A stretch of 64,000 nt of DNA, taken from CAYTLW01 sp964438735 (GTDB lineage: Bacteria; Myxococcota_A; UBA9042). Position numbers and translations under genes: made by a program. Under the pieces are notes generated by a model. That model did not search any database. It was not told the DNA's origin and saw only the letters and a program-made list of their open reading frames with translations. Position 1 is the stretch's first letter. Each line of letters begins with the position of its first letter. Below, in pieces: positions 8,263 through 16,403 of this stretch. Location: assembly GCA_964438735.1 (NCBI GenBank), contig CAYTLW010000008.1, positions 52,349-116,348 of the forward strand, in the 5' to 3' direction.

Positions 8263-11200
8263 CTACGCGAAGGGTCCCCACCACTGCCACTTCCACAGCT
8301 TGAGCCAGACGTTGACCAACAGGTCGACGTGCGCTGACGGCGCCTGCCCATCTGCAAAATGATGCCACGAGGCCCCCGCCGGCGGTGGCGGTGCGGGCGG
8401 CGCACAGCTGTCATTCTTGACCCCAGGTGTGCCCTTGTCGCCCCCGGTCAACGCCTTGGTGGCCAGGCACCAGTTCTTGCCAGCGTCGTTGAGCTTGGTG
8501 TCGAGCTTGGTCGGATCCAGCTGAATGGCCCGGCCGGAGACCTTGCCCGGCCAGCCGTATTTACCCACGGTCGTCTCGTAATCGACGATGTCCACCAGCT
8601 TGTCGGCCTTGTCGAAGAGCTGCAGCTTGCCGGGGCCCGTGTTGCCCAGGCTGACCGAGCTGTACTGGTAGGTGATGGTCGTCACGCCGCCATTGGTCTT
8701 GTCGTCCTTGTTCAGCCCGATGGCGATGTGCGCCTTGGAGGCGATCTTCAGGGGTCCCTTGATCGTGTGCGCCTTGGATTTCGTCTGCAGCTTCCAGCCG
8801 TCCAGGTCCACCTCCGTGACGCCTGGGTTGTACAGCTCGAGCCACTCCCCCTTGCTGTCGCTCACCGCCTTGGGATCGAAGAGCAGTTCTGTGATCACGA
8901 TCGCACCGGTCTGCGCCGGCTGCTCGATCAGGCACTCGGCGCTGCAGCCGTCGCCATCCTTCTTGTTGCCATCATCGCACTGCTCCTTGCCGGCCTTGTC
9001 GCCGTCGCCGCACTTGGGCGCGCAGGCGTCGCCGATGCCATCCTTGTCGCCGTCGGCCTGGTCCTTATTGGCCACCTTGACGCAGTTGTCGCAGACGTCG
9101 CCGACACCATCCTTGTCGCCGTCGGCCTGGTCCTTGTTGGCCTTGAGCAGGCAGTTATCGGTCTCGTCGCCCACGCCGTCGCCGTCCTTGTCCTTCTTGC
9201 AGACGCTGTTGGCGGTGCCCGGTGTGCCGAGGTCACCGTCGCCGTATTTGGCTGACGCCAGGCACCAGTTGTTGCCATCGTCATTGGCCACGGCGGTCAG
9301 CTTGGTCGGGTTGAGTTGCAGCGCCTTGGCCGTGGTCGTGGGCGGCCAGCCGGCGCCGCCGTTCTTGTAATCGACCTGGTCGATGACCGTGCCGTTGGGG
9401 TTGAGCAGGCGCACAGAGTCGGTGGTGTTGTTCAGGCCGATGCCTTCGTAGACGTAGATCGGCGTGAAGCCGCCGTTGACCTTGGCGTCAGCGCTCAGGC
9501 CGAAGACGGCGTAGCCCTTGCCCGGGATCTTCACGCCCTGGCCGGCGTTGGCGATGAGGTGATGGCCGCTCTTGGTGTTGTCGGCCAGCGTATAGCCTTC
9601 CACATCCACCGCAGCGGAGGCCGGGTTGTAGAGTTCGATCCACTCGCCGACGGTGTCGCTCTTGGCGCCCGAATCGGACATGAACTCGCTGATGACCAGG
9701 GTTCCGGCGGCCAGGTTCGGCGGCTCGTTCTTGCAGGTCGATGAACAGCCGTCACCGGACTTGTCGTTGCCATCATCGCACTGCTCGGCGCCTTCCTTCT
9801 TCTTGTCTCCGCAGACCGGCGGCGGCGGCAGGTCACAGACATCGCCCTTGCCATCCTTGTCCTTGTCGGCCTGGTCCTTGTTGGCCTTGTTGGGGCAGTT
9901 GTCGCAGACATTGCCCACCCCATCCTTGTCGGAGTCGCCCTGGCTGCTGTTGGACTTGGCCGGGCAGTTATCCTTGCTGTCCGGCACACCGTCCTTGTCG
10001 CCGTCCGGGATGCAGACCAGGTTCGCCTTGCCGGGCGTGCCCTTGTCGCCGATGCCGAAGACCTCGGTGGCCACGCACCAATGCTTGCCGGCGCCGTTGT
10101 CGGCGGTGGCCGTGTGTTGGGCGCTCAGCTGGATGGCGGCGCCCTTGGCAAATGTGGGCCAGCCGTCCTTGCCGCTGTCGTAGGTGACGTCATCGACCAG
10201 GGTCTTGCCCCAGGTCAGGGTGACCTTGCCGGAGGGATTGGTCAGGTTCAGGGAGGTCCACTGGTAGTGCACCGTGACGCCGCCGTTGACCTTTGTATCC
10301 GCGTTACGTCCCAGGATCAGGTAGCCCTTGGACTTGATGATCACCGGCTTGGCGTCGGTCAGACCGATGACATGGCTGGTGGACTTGGCGTTCACCTCCA
10401 GCCCGTTGAGGGCGATGTCCGCCGTGCTGGGGTTGTAGAGCTCGATCCACTCGCCGTGCTTGTCTTCGACGGCGCTGGGATCGGTGATGAACTCGTTGAC
10501 GATGAGCTCACCGGGCTCGATGGGATCCTCGATCTTGCACTGCTGTGAGCAGCCATCGGCGGGCAGGATGTTGCCGTCGTCGCACTCCTCGTTGGCCTCC
10601 TTCTTGGTATTGCCGCAGCCGGGCGGTTCGCAGAGGTCTCCGATCTTGTTGCTGTTGATGTCTTCCTGATTGGGATTGGCCATCTTCGGACAGTTATCGC
10701 AGGCGTCGCCCACGCCGTCCTTGTCGCCATCCTTCTGCTCCTTGTTGTCGACGTTATCGCAGTTGTCGAAGTGGTCCGACACGCCGTCCTTGTCGGCATC
10801 ATCGGCGGCCCACTTGCAGTCGGGATTTGCCGCCGCTGGCGTGCCGAAATTGCCCAGCGTGTAGTGCAGCTGAGCCGGGCACCAGTTGGCCGGGTCGTCA
10901 TTCTTGATGTGGTCGAGCGCGCCGGGATCCAGGGATACGGAATGCCCGGTCTTGGCGCTGCCCTGGTAGACCACCAGGTCCACCAGCTGGCCCTGGGACT
11001 TGAGCATCAGGTCGACCTTGCCCGTGTTGTTGAGCGAGATCTTGCCGTAGACGTAGCCCGGCTCGACGCCACCGAAGTGGTCGGGCTTGTCGCCGATGGC
11101 CAGCAGGAAGGGCGTGTTCGGCTTGAGCATCAGCGGCTTCATTTGCTGGATTACATGCTGCCACTTGCTCACCTTGCCGGTGTTGGTCGAGGTCGTCTGC

Positions 11201-12348
11201 TTGGCCAGGGTGACGCCGTTCAGGTCGATATCGGCGTCGCTGGTATTGATGATCTCGATCCACTCGGCCTCGCTGTCGGCCAGGGTGGCTGGATTGGGCA
11301 GGAACTCAGCGATGATCAGGTCGCCCTCTGCGACCGCGGCTTCCTCGTCGCACCACGGCCCGCAGCCGTCGCCGCCTTCCTTGTTGCCGTCATCGCAGGC
11401 CTCGTCTGGGTCTTTTTCGCCGTCGCCACAATTGGGCGGGCCGACGGTCGGCGGGCACTCGTCGTTGACCTTGCCGGGGGTGCCGAGATCGCCCGACGGC
11501 ATCTTGGTCGTCGCGCCGCACCACACGCCGGGCTTGTCATTGGCTTTGGGATCGGTGGACGCGGGACTCAGCGACAGCGACGCTGCGTGCAGCTTCGGCC
11601 AGGCCTTCTTCACGTTCCACGCCACCGCGTCGATGATCTCTCCAGACGGCGTGGTCAGTACCACCGAGTCGGCGTCGTTGGTCAGGCCGAACAGGGCCTC
11701 CAGGTCGACGTCGATGCCGCCGTTCACCGCCTTGTCCTTGCTGCGCCCGATGACGAACCACTCGCCCGGCGCGATGGTCACCGTCTTGTCTTCGACCTCG
11801 TCGTCTTCCTTGAACGGCAGCAGGCCGTCGGGTCCGGGCTGGCCCTTCTTGTCGAAGTTGCCGATGCGCATACCCAGCAGGGGCAGCGTCTTGGCGGAGA
11901 CGTTCTTGACCTCGAACCACTCGGCGACCTTGTAGTTGAGCGGCTTGTCTTCCGGGCCGGCGGGTTTGTACATGATCTCGGTGATTACCAGTTCGCCCTT
12001 CTGGGGCCCGTCGTACTTGACGCAGAGGTCCTTCTTGCCCGCCTTGCAGGTGCCCTTGTCGCAGAAGTCGCCGCCGGTGCAACTGTCGCCGTCGTCGCAG
12101 CTGGCCTTGTTGTTGCCGTACTTGCACAGCTTGAGCACGCAGAAGTCCTCGGTGCAGACGTTTTCGTCGTCACAATCCTTGTCGACTTCGCATTCCGGCG
12201 TGACGTCACCCGGAGCGTCGAACCCCACCGCGTCCGGCTTCGGCGTGGTGGTCGGCGTGGTGTCGGTGCTGCCATTGCCACAACCAACCGCGAGTATGGC
12301 GGCGGCCAGCAGGGCGAGGAGAATCGGGAGACCTGGGCGTTGACGCAT
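8263..12348 (-). CDS. Giant surface lipoprotein with five lamin-tail domains, Cys-rich and TSP3 repeats
   Basis: Predicted 1361-residue lipoprotein. ATG 12348 gives the signal peptide and lipobox LAVGC (Cys23). Five lamin-tail (LTD) segments start near residues 118, 342, 613, 881 and 1147, each opening with a G-x-[LIV]-[LIV]-[IVN]-[ST/N]-E block and containing EWIELYNP-like sequence. Between them lie four Cys-rich units of the form CGDGxK...CDDGN...GDGCSxxC and stretches of thrombospondin type 3 calcium-binding repeats (DxDxDGVGDxCDNC). All are beta or calcium-stabilised modules typical of large extracellular proteins in Myxococcota; LTDs are often found with secreted nucleases or adhesins, but no catalytic domain is present here. 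A structural, adhesive or matrix role is the most likely inference. Confidence 0.88.
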   Translation of the reverse strand: MRQRPGLPILLALLAAAILAVGCGNGSTDTTPTTTPKPDAVGFDAPGDVTPECEVDKDCDDENVCTEDFCVLKLCKYGNNKASCDDGDSCTGGDFCDKGTCKAGKKDLCVKYDGPQKGELVITEIMYKPAGPEDKPLNYKVAEWFEVKNVSAKTLPLLGMRIGNFDKKGQPGPDGLLPFKEDDEVEDKTVTIAPGEWFVIGRSKDKAVNGGIDVDLEALFGLTNDADSVVLTTPSGEIIDAVAWNVKKAWPKLHAASLSLSPASTDPKANDKPGVWCGATTKMPSGDLGTPGKVNDECPPTVGPPNCGDGEKDPDEACDDGNKEGGDGCGPWCDEEAAVAEGDLIIAEFLPNPATLADSEAEWIEIINTSDADIDLNGVTLAKQTTSTNTGKVSKWQHVIQQMKPLMLKPNTPFLLAIGDKPDHFGGVEPGYVYGKISLNNTGKVDLMLKSQGQLVDLVVYQGSAKTGHSVSLDPGALDHIKNDDPANWCPAQLHYTLGNFGTPAAANPDCKWAADDADKDGVSDHFDNCDNVDNKEQKDGDKDGVGDACDNCPKMANPNQEDINSNKIGDLCEPPGCGNTKKEANEECDDGNILPADGCSQQCKIEDPIEPGELIVNEFITDPSAVEDKHGEWIELYNPSTADIALNGLEVNAKSTSHVIGLTDAKPVIIKSKGYLILGRNADTKVNGGVTVHYQWTSLNLTNPSGKVTLTWGKTLVDDVTYDSGKDGWPTFAKGAAIQLSAQHTATADNGAGKHWCVATEVFGIGDKGTPGKANLVCIPDGDKDGVPDSKDNCPAKSNSSQGDSDKDGVGNVCDNCPNKANKDQADKDKDGKGDVCDLPPPPVCGDKKKEGAEQCDDGNDKSGDGCSSTCKNEPPNLAAGTLVISEFMSDSGAKSDTVGEWIELYNPASAAVDVEGYTLADNTKSGHHLIANAGQGVKIPGKGYAVFGLSADAKVNGGFTPIYVYEGIGLNNTTDSVRLLNPNGTVIDQVDYKNGGAGWPPTTTAKALQLNPTKLTAVANDDGNNWCLASAKYGDGDLGTPGTANSVCKKDKDGDGVGDETDNCLLKANKDQADGDKDGVGDVCDNCVKVANKDQADGDKDGIGDACAPKCGDGDKAGKEQCDDGNKKDGDGCSAECLIEQPAQTGAIVITELLFDPKAVSDSKGEWLELYNPGVTEVDLDGWKLQTKSKAHTIKGPLKIASKAHIAIGLNKDDKTNGGVTTITYQYSSVSLGNTGPGKLQLFDKADKLVDIVDYETTVGKYGWPGKVSGRAIQLDPTKLDTKLNDAGKNWCLATKALTGGDKGTPGVKNDSCAPPAPPPPAGASWHHFADGQAPSAHVDLLVNVWLKLWKWQWWGPFA

Positions 12349-12423
12349 GGTGTTCACGGGTTTCGGCGTGGCAAAGGAGACCCGCCCGGGAGCGCCGAAC
12401 CGCCGGGCAATCAAGGACGCGGC

Positions 12424-12452
12424 AGTATAGCGGACGGCTTGGGGGCGGACAA
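12424..12452 (-). promoter_or_regulatory. Candidate sigma-70 promoter for the lamin-tail lipoprotein
   Basis: Read on the minus strand, TTGTCC (12452-12447) and TATACT (12429-12424) are separated by exactly 17 nt. The -10 box matches five of six positions and the -35 box four of six. It lies 76 nt before the ATG at 12348. Confidence 0.55.
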
Positions 12453-12565
12453 ACAAGGTACGCTTCGAATCGTCCAGGTTCCGGTCCGTTTCGCTTGACA
12501 GGGCGCCGGCACCGGCGATGCTGCCGGAGGTGTTCGCGGCGCCCAGACGATTCAGGAGGTGGCAG

Positions 12566-13501
12566 ATGGCATGGGCTCGTCAATGGCTTTCGGTGGCCCT
12601 GGTGTTGGCGACGGCAGGCCTGGCGACCACGGTCACGGCGCAGTCCGAGCGAAAGCGCACCTCGGAGGACTATTTCCGCGAGGGCGTCGAACACCTCGGC
12701 GCGGGCCGTAATGACGCGGCCATCCAGAGCTTTCAATTCTGCGTCCAGTACAAACCCGACCAGAAGGAATGCTGGTTCAATCTCGGTGTGGCGTTTGGTC
12801 GCAAGCGCGCCTTCGCCAGCGAGGCGGCTGCGTACGACAAGGCCGTCGCCCTGGACCCGAACTACGGTCGGGCCCACTTCAACCTGGGCGTGGTCTACGA
12901 AGACCTCGGCAAAGCCGACAAGGCCCTGCGTCACTATGAACGGGCCATCGCCGCGCAACCGAAAGCGCAAGACGCCCGCTTGAATCGGGCCATGCTCCTG
13001 CTCGCCGGCAAACGGGTGGACGAGGCGGTGCGCGCTTTCGAGGCTGCGGTCAAGGTCAAGGATGACAACCCGGAAGCCTGGTTCGACCTGGCCGAGGCCT
13101 TGGATATCCAGGCCGAAGGGCTGCAGGAGCCGGCCCGTACTCAGGGGCTACGCAAGGCGATCTCGACCTACTACAAGGCCATCCACCTGGACGCCTCGCA
13201 CTATCGTGCGCACTACAACATCGGCTTGATTCACAACCGCCTCAAGGATCGCGAGTCCGAGGTGGCCGCCTACCGCAAGTGCCTGGCGCTGAGGCCGAAG
13301 TATACGCCGGCGCTGTACAACGTCGCCTTCGCCCTGCGCGATACGCGCGACATCGCCGGCGCCGCTCAGGCGTTCAAGGCCTATCTGCAGGTCGCCGCCG
13401 ACCGCAAACACGAGGCCAAGTTCCGGGCCGTGGCCCGGCGTGAGTTACAGAAGCTGTCAGCAAAGCCGGCCCGCGCGCCAACGCCCGCCGCGGGGCCCTG
13501 A
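12566..13501 (+). CDS. Secreted tetratricopeptide-repeat protein
   Basis: A 311-residue protein started at ATG 12566, directly after a strong AGGAGGTGGCAG ribosome binding site; the upstream ATG-less extension is rejected. A signal peptide (hydrophobic core, cleavage near VTAQ) is followed by about seven TPR units covering nearly the whole chain (ECWFNLGVAFGRK, AHFNLGVVYEDLGKADKALRHYERAI, HYRAHYNIGLIHNRLKDRESEVAAYRK). It ends in a short Ala/Pro tail. TPR arrays mediate protein-protein contact; no enzymatic domain is present. It is divergent from the lamin-tail lipoprotein gene and convergent with the sigma-54 activator. Confidence 0.85.
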   Translation: MAWARQWLSVALVLATAGLATTVTAQSERKRTSEDYFREGVEHLGAGRNDAAIQSFQFCVQYKPDQKECWFNLGVAFGRKRAFASEAAAYDKAVALDPNYGRAHFNLGVVYEDLGKADKALRHYERAIAAQPKAQDARLNRAMLLLAGKRVDEAVRAFEAAVKVKDDNPEAWFDLAEALDIQAEGLQEPARTQGLRKAISTYYKAIHLDASHYRAHYNIGLIHNRLKDRESEVAAYRKCLALRPKYTPALYNVAFALRDTRDIAGAAQAFKAYLQVAADRKHEAKFRAVARRELQKLSAKPARAPTPAAGP

Positions 13502-13523
13502 GCCAATCCCAATCGGGCGCTGG

Positions 13524-15335
13524 TCAACCGATGGCGCCGTCGAGCTCGCGCTCCTTCTCCAGGTAGCGGAACACCGTTCGCACGTCGACGCCCAGGTCGC
13601 GTGCAGTGTCGGTGCGGTTGCCGCCGTTCAGTTCGAGAATGCGTCGAACATAGCGCAAAGCGAAGGTCTCTTTGGCCTCATTCAACGGCTCGATCTGGTC
13701 GGCGTTGAGCTCGGCGAGGTCCAGGTCCGCGGCCGTGATGGTGCCGCTGTCGCAGAAGATGGTCGCCTTCTTGATCCGGTTTTCCAGCTCGCGGATGTTG
13801 CCCGGCCAGCGATGCAGCCGCATGGCCCGCATGGCGTCGTCCGAGAAGCCGTTCAGCACCACGCCCAGCTCTTCGGCGTAGCGGCGCAGGAAATAGCGAG
13901 CCAGCAGCTCGACGTCGTCACCGCGGTCGCGCAGCCCATCCAGGTGCAGCCGGACCACGTTGAGCCGGTAATAGAGGTCTTCGCGGAAGTTGCCGGCCTT
14001 GACCTCCTCGGCCAGGTTCCGGTTGGTGGCCGCCACCACGCGGATGTTGATGTCCCGTGATTTGGACTCGCCGATGCGGGTCAGGCTGCGCTCTTCGAGG
14101 ACCCGCAGCAGCTTCACCTGCAGGTTGAGCGGCATCTCGCCGACCTCGTCCAGGAAGAGACTTCCGCCGTCGGCCTGTTGGAACTTGCCGTCGCGGGTCG
14201 CCACCGCGCCGGTGAATGCGCCTTTGACGTGACCGAAGAGTTCGCTCTCGAGCAGGTTTTCGGGGATCGCGCCGCAGTTGATGACCACGAAGGGGCCGTC
14301 TTTGCGATTGGAGCGTCGGTGCACTTCGCCGGCGACCAACTCCTTGCCCGTGCCGGTCTCGCCTTCGATCAGCACGCTCACGTCGGTCTTGGCGACCTTG
14401 TCGATCTTGCGAAAGATCTCGCGCATGGACGGGCTGGTGCCGATCAGCCCGCCGAAGTTCATCCGCTCGATCTGCTGGGTCAGGCTCTCGTTGGACAGCT
14501 GCAGTTCGCGGATCAGGATCGCGTTGCGCAGCACCATCGCGGCCTGGGCGGCGAAGACCGTCGCCACATTGAGCGCCTCGCGGGAAAACAGGTTCACCAC
14601 GTTGTCGTTGCCCAGGTAGATGACTCCGAGCAACTCGCCGCGCACCATCAAGGGCACGCAGAGCACCGAGCAGAGGCGGTAGTCCATCACCGAACGCGCG
14701 GCGGAGAACTCCTCGTCGTTGAGGGCATCGGAGACGATGGTTGGCTGCTTGCTGGCGATCACCTTCTGAACGATGGAGTCCGAGATGGGCATGGAGGCGC
14801 CGGAACGAGCGGTGCCAGCCTGGCGCGCCGCCTTGACCTGTGGCCGGCCATCGACCAGCAGCATGACGACGCCGCGCCCGGCGTCGGTGACCTCGATGAT
14901 CGAATCGAGCATGTTGGCGAGCAGCTCGTCGATGTTGTAGGTGCCGGCCACGGCCTCGCTGAACTCGGCCATGGCGGTCAGGGTGCGCGTCATCGCCTGC
15001 GGTGGCGTGGTTGTGCCGCCGGGGCTTCGACTTGCCTCAAAACGTGTCTGGAAGCGCAAGCGCACCGCACCCAGGTGCACGACATCGTCGTCGGCGAGCA
15101 GGTGGCTGTCGGCGCGCCGACCGTTGATCACCAGGCGCTCACCGGCGACCGCTTCGATGGTGATGCCCTGACCCGCCGCGCGCAGTTGAGCGTGTACCGG
15201 CGCCACGCCGCGGCCGCTGAGTTGGATGTCCGAGTGCTTGTCCGTACCAATGCTGCACACGCGCTTGTCGATGACGTGGGTAGCGATGGTGACGCCGCGG
15301 GCGCCCAGTTCAAGTAGCGATGCCTTGGGGACCAT
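13524..15335 (-). CDS. Sigma-54-dependent transcriptional activator (FHA-GAF-AAA+-Fis)
   Basis: A 603-residue enhancer-binding protein. ATG 15335 has GGAGAG upstream and begins just before the FHA domain (about residues 25-105, with GTDKHSDI and VAPVHAQL). A GAF domain follows (about 130-290), then the AAA+ domain with Walker A EGETGTGKE (about 322-331), the sigma-54-contacting GAFTGA loop (about 372-377), and NIRELENRIKK. A C-terminal Fis-type helix-turn-helix (NRTDTARDLGVDVRTVFRYL) binds DNA. It remodels RpoN holoenzyme with ATP; FHA suggests activation through phosphothreonine proteins, a wiring frequent in myxobacteria with Ser/Thr kinases. rpoN itself is at 35424. The target genes are not evident from position. 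Confidence 0.93.
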   Translation of the reverse strand: MVPKASLLELGARGVTIATHVIDKRVCSIGTDKHSDIQLSGRGVAPVHAQLRAAGQGITIEAVAGERLVINGRRADSHLLADDDVVHLGAVRLRFQTRFEASRSPGGTTTPPQAMTRTLTAMAEFSEAVAGTYNIDELLANMLDSIIEVTDAGRGVVMLLVDGRPQVKAARQAGTARSGASMPISDSIVQKVIASKQPTIVSDALNDEEFSAARSVMDYRLCSVLCVPLMVRGELLGVIYLGNDNVVNLFSREALNVATVFAAQAAMVLRNAILIRELQLSNESLTQQIERMNFGGLIGTSPSMREIFRKIDKVAKTDVSVLIEGETGTGKELVAGEVHRRSNRKDGPFVVINCGAIPENLLESELFGHVKGAFTGAVATRDGKFQQADGGSLFLDEVGEMPLNLQVKLLRVLEERSLTRIGESKSRDINIRVVAATNRNLAEEVKAGNFREDLYYRLNVVRLHLDGLRDRGDDVELLARYFLRRYAEELGVVLNGFSDDAMRAMRLHRWPGNIRELENRIKKATIFCDSGTITAADLDLAELNADQIEPLNEAKETFALRYVRRILELNGGNRTDTARDLGVDVRTVFRYLEKERELDGAIG

Positions 15336-15415
15336 GCTTGCTCTCCGCACCAGGGGGGCCAGAGCATGACCAAACCGGCGCGCACTGGCAATCCGATTCG
15401 ACCATCGGACCGTCA

Positions 15416-16321
15416 TCAGGGAGAAGTGTTGGCTGTCTTCCGTTGCGCTCGCCTGGCGGCGGCGTCCAATTTCCGCCATTCGAGAACGGCGTCGACCACC
15501 CCCCAGGCAGCGACCAGCCAGAAGCCCACCCCCGTCGACACCTGCAACACCTGGCGGGTGGGTGCAACCTCGTCGGCCCGATCCAGGCTGTTGCGCTGCC
15601 ACAGCAGCACCGAAGTCGCCCCCAACGCGACCTCGGCGACCATGAACGCCGTGCCTTTCAAGGGCTCGTCGTTGGCGATCTGACCGACGCCGAACGGGAC
15701 CCACGCCAGCATTCTGGGCGGACTGGTCGGAAGCTTGCGCAGTTTGGGCGGGGTTGGCTTCTGGTCCGCCCGGATCACGCCCAGGCGAACCAGGTTCGAG
15801 CGCAGATTGGCGAAGTCCTTGATCATCTGTGGCGGGTAGAAGGTCGGATCCAGGCGCGCTTGCGGGTTTCGCACCAGCAACGCGGTGAATTCGTCCAGCG
15901 CGGCCTGTTTCTCGTCATGCCACCACAGCGCCGCGCCCAGATACTCCCTCGCTCGCCACTCCCGGGTCTGGTTCAACTGCGTGCGGGGGTAGAGCAGGGC
16001 TCGCAAGCGCTTGATCGCGTTGTCAAAATCCTGGTACTTGAACGCGTTTACGGCGTCTTCGTAGGCGCTCAGCGAAGTGACTTTCGGGGCGGCTTTGGCG
16101 GGCTTGGCAGCCGCGGCCGGGGGCGCGGTTGGCGGCGTGGCGCGTTTATCGCTCGGTGCCTTGACCCCGGCGTCGGGCGTAGCGGCTGCCTGAGCCCAGG
16201 CCGAAGGGGATGCCAGCAGGAGCAATGCCGCGCCCAGAAGACGACTCGCCACCCTGGCGCCCCGGCGGGGTCGAGGTGACAAATCGCTGCCATGATCGAT
16301 TCTGGGGGTCCAGACGCGCAT
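15416..16321 (-). CDS. Secreted/membrane protein with TPR-like region and GQ-N-KG membrane motif
   Basis: A 301-residue protein of uncertain function. ATG 16321 lacks a clear Shine-Dalgarno; GTG 16252 would begin right at the signal peptide (ASRLLGAALLLLASPSAWA). After an Ala/Pro linker, residues about 85-170 look like TPR helices (SAYEDAVNAFKYQDFDNAIKRL). The C-terminal third has PFGVGQIANDEPLKG followed by hydrophobic segments, a pattern common in a family of delta-lineage proteins that pair TPRs with a PFGxGQxxNxxxxKG membrane module. It lies 80 nt from the sigma-54 activator, same strand, and may be in its operon. Confidence 0.72.
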   Translation of the reverse strand: MRVWTPRIDHGSDLSPRPRRGARVASRLLGAALLLLASPSAWAQAAATPDAGVKAPSDKRATPPTAPPAAAAKPAKAAPKVTSLSAYEDAVNAFKYQDFDNAIKRLRALLYPRTQLNQTREWRAREYLGAALWWHDEKQAALDEFTALLVRNPQARLDPTFYPPQMIKDFANLRSNLVRLGVIRADQKPTPPKLRKLPTSPPRMLAWVPFGVGQIANDEPLKGTAFMVAEVALGATSVLLWQRNSLDRADEVAPTRQVLQVSTGVGFWLVAAWGVVDAVLEWRKLDAAARRAQRKTANTSP

Positions 16322-16403
16322 CGCGGCGATGCTAACCGACGATTGCCACCCTGGCCAACGGACGGCGGCCGGTTCAGATGTGCGTCAATGCACTGCCTGG
16401 CGC

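Noticed and set aside
9001..9200. Repeated GTCGCC-type units that could suggest a CRISPR array
   Set aside because: They are codon-level echoes of thrombospondin type 3 repeats; spacing is short and irregular, and no spacers exist.
10771..12498. A 575-codon frame on the plus strand inside the lamin-tail lipoprotein
   Set aside because: It mirrors the repeated codons of the true gene and has no start signal or motif.
12495..12523. TTGACA at 12495 as a promoter for the TPR gene at 12566
   Set aside because: The -35 box is perfect but the best -10 (GATGCT at 16 nt) is poor, so it was left out of the feature list.
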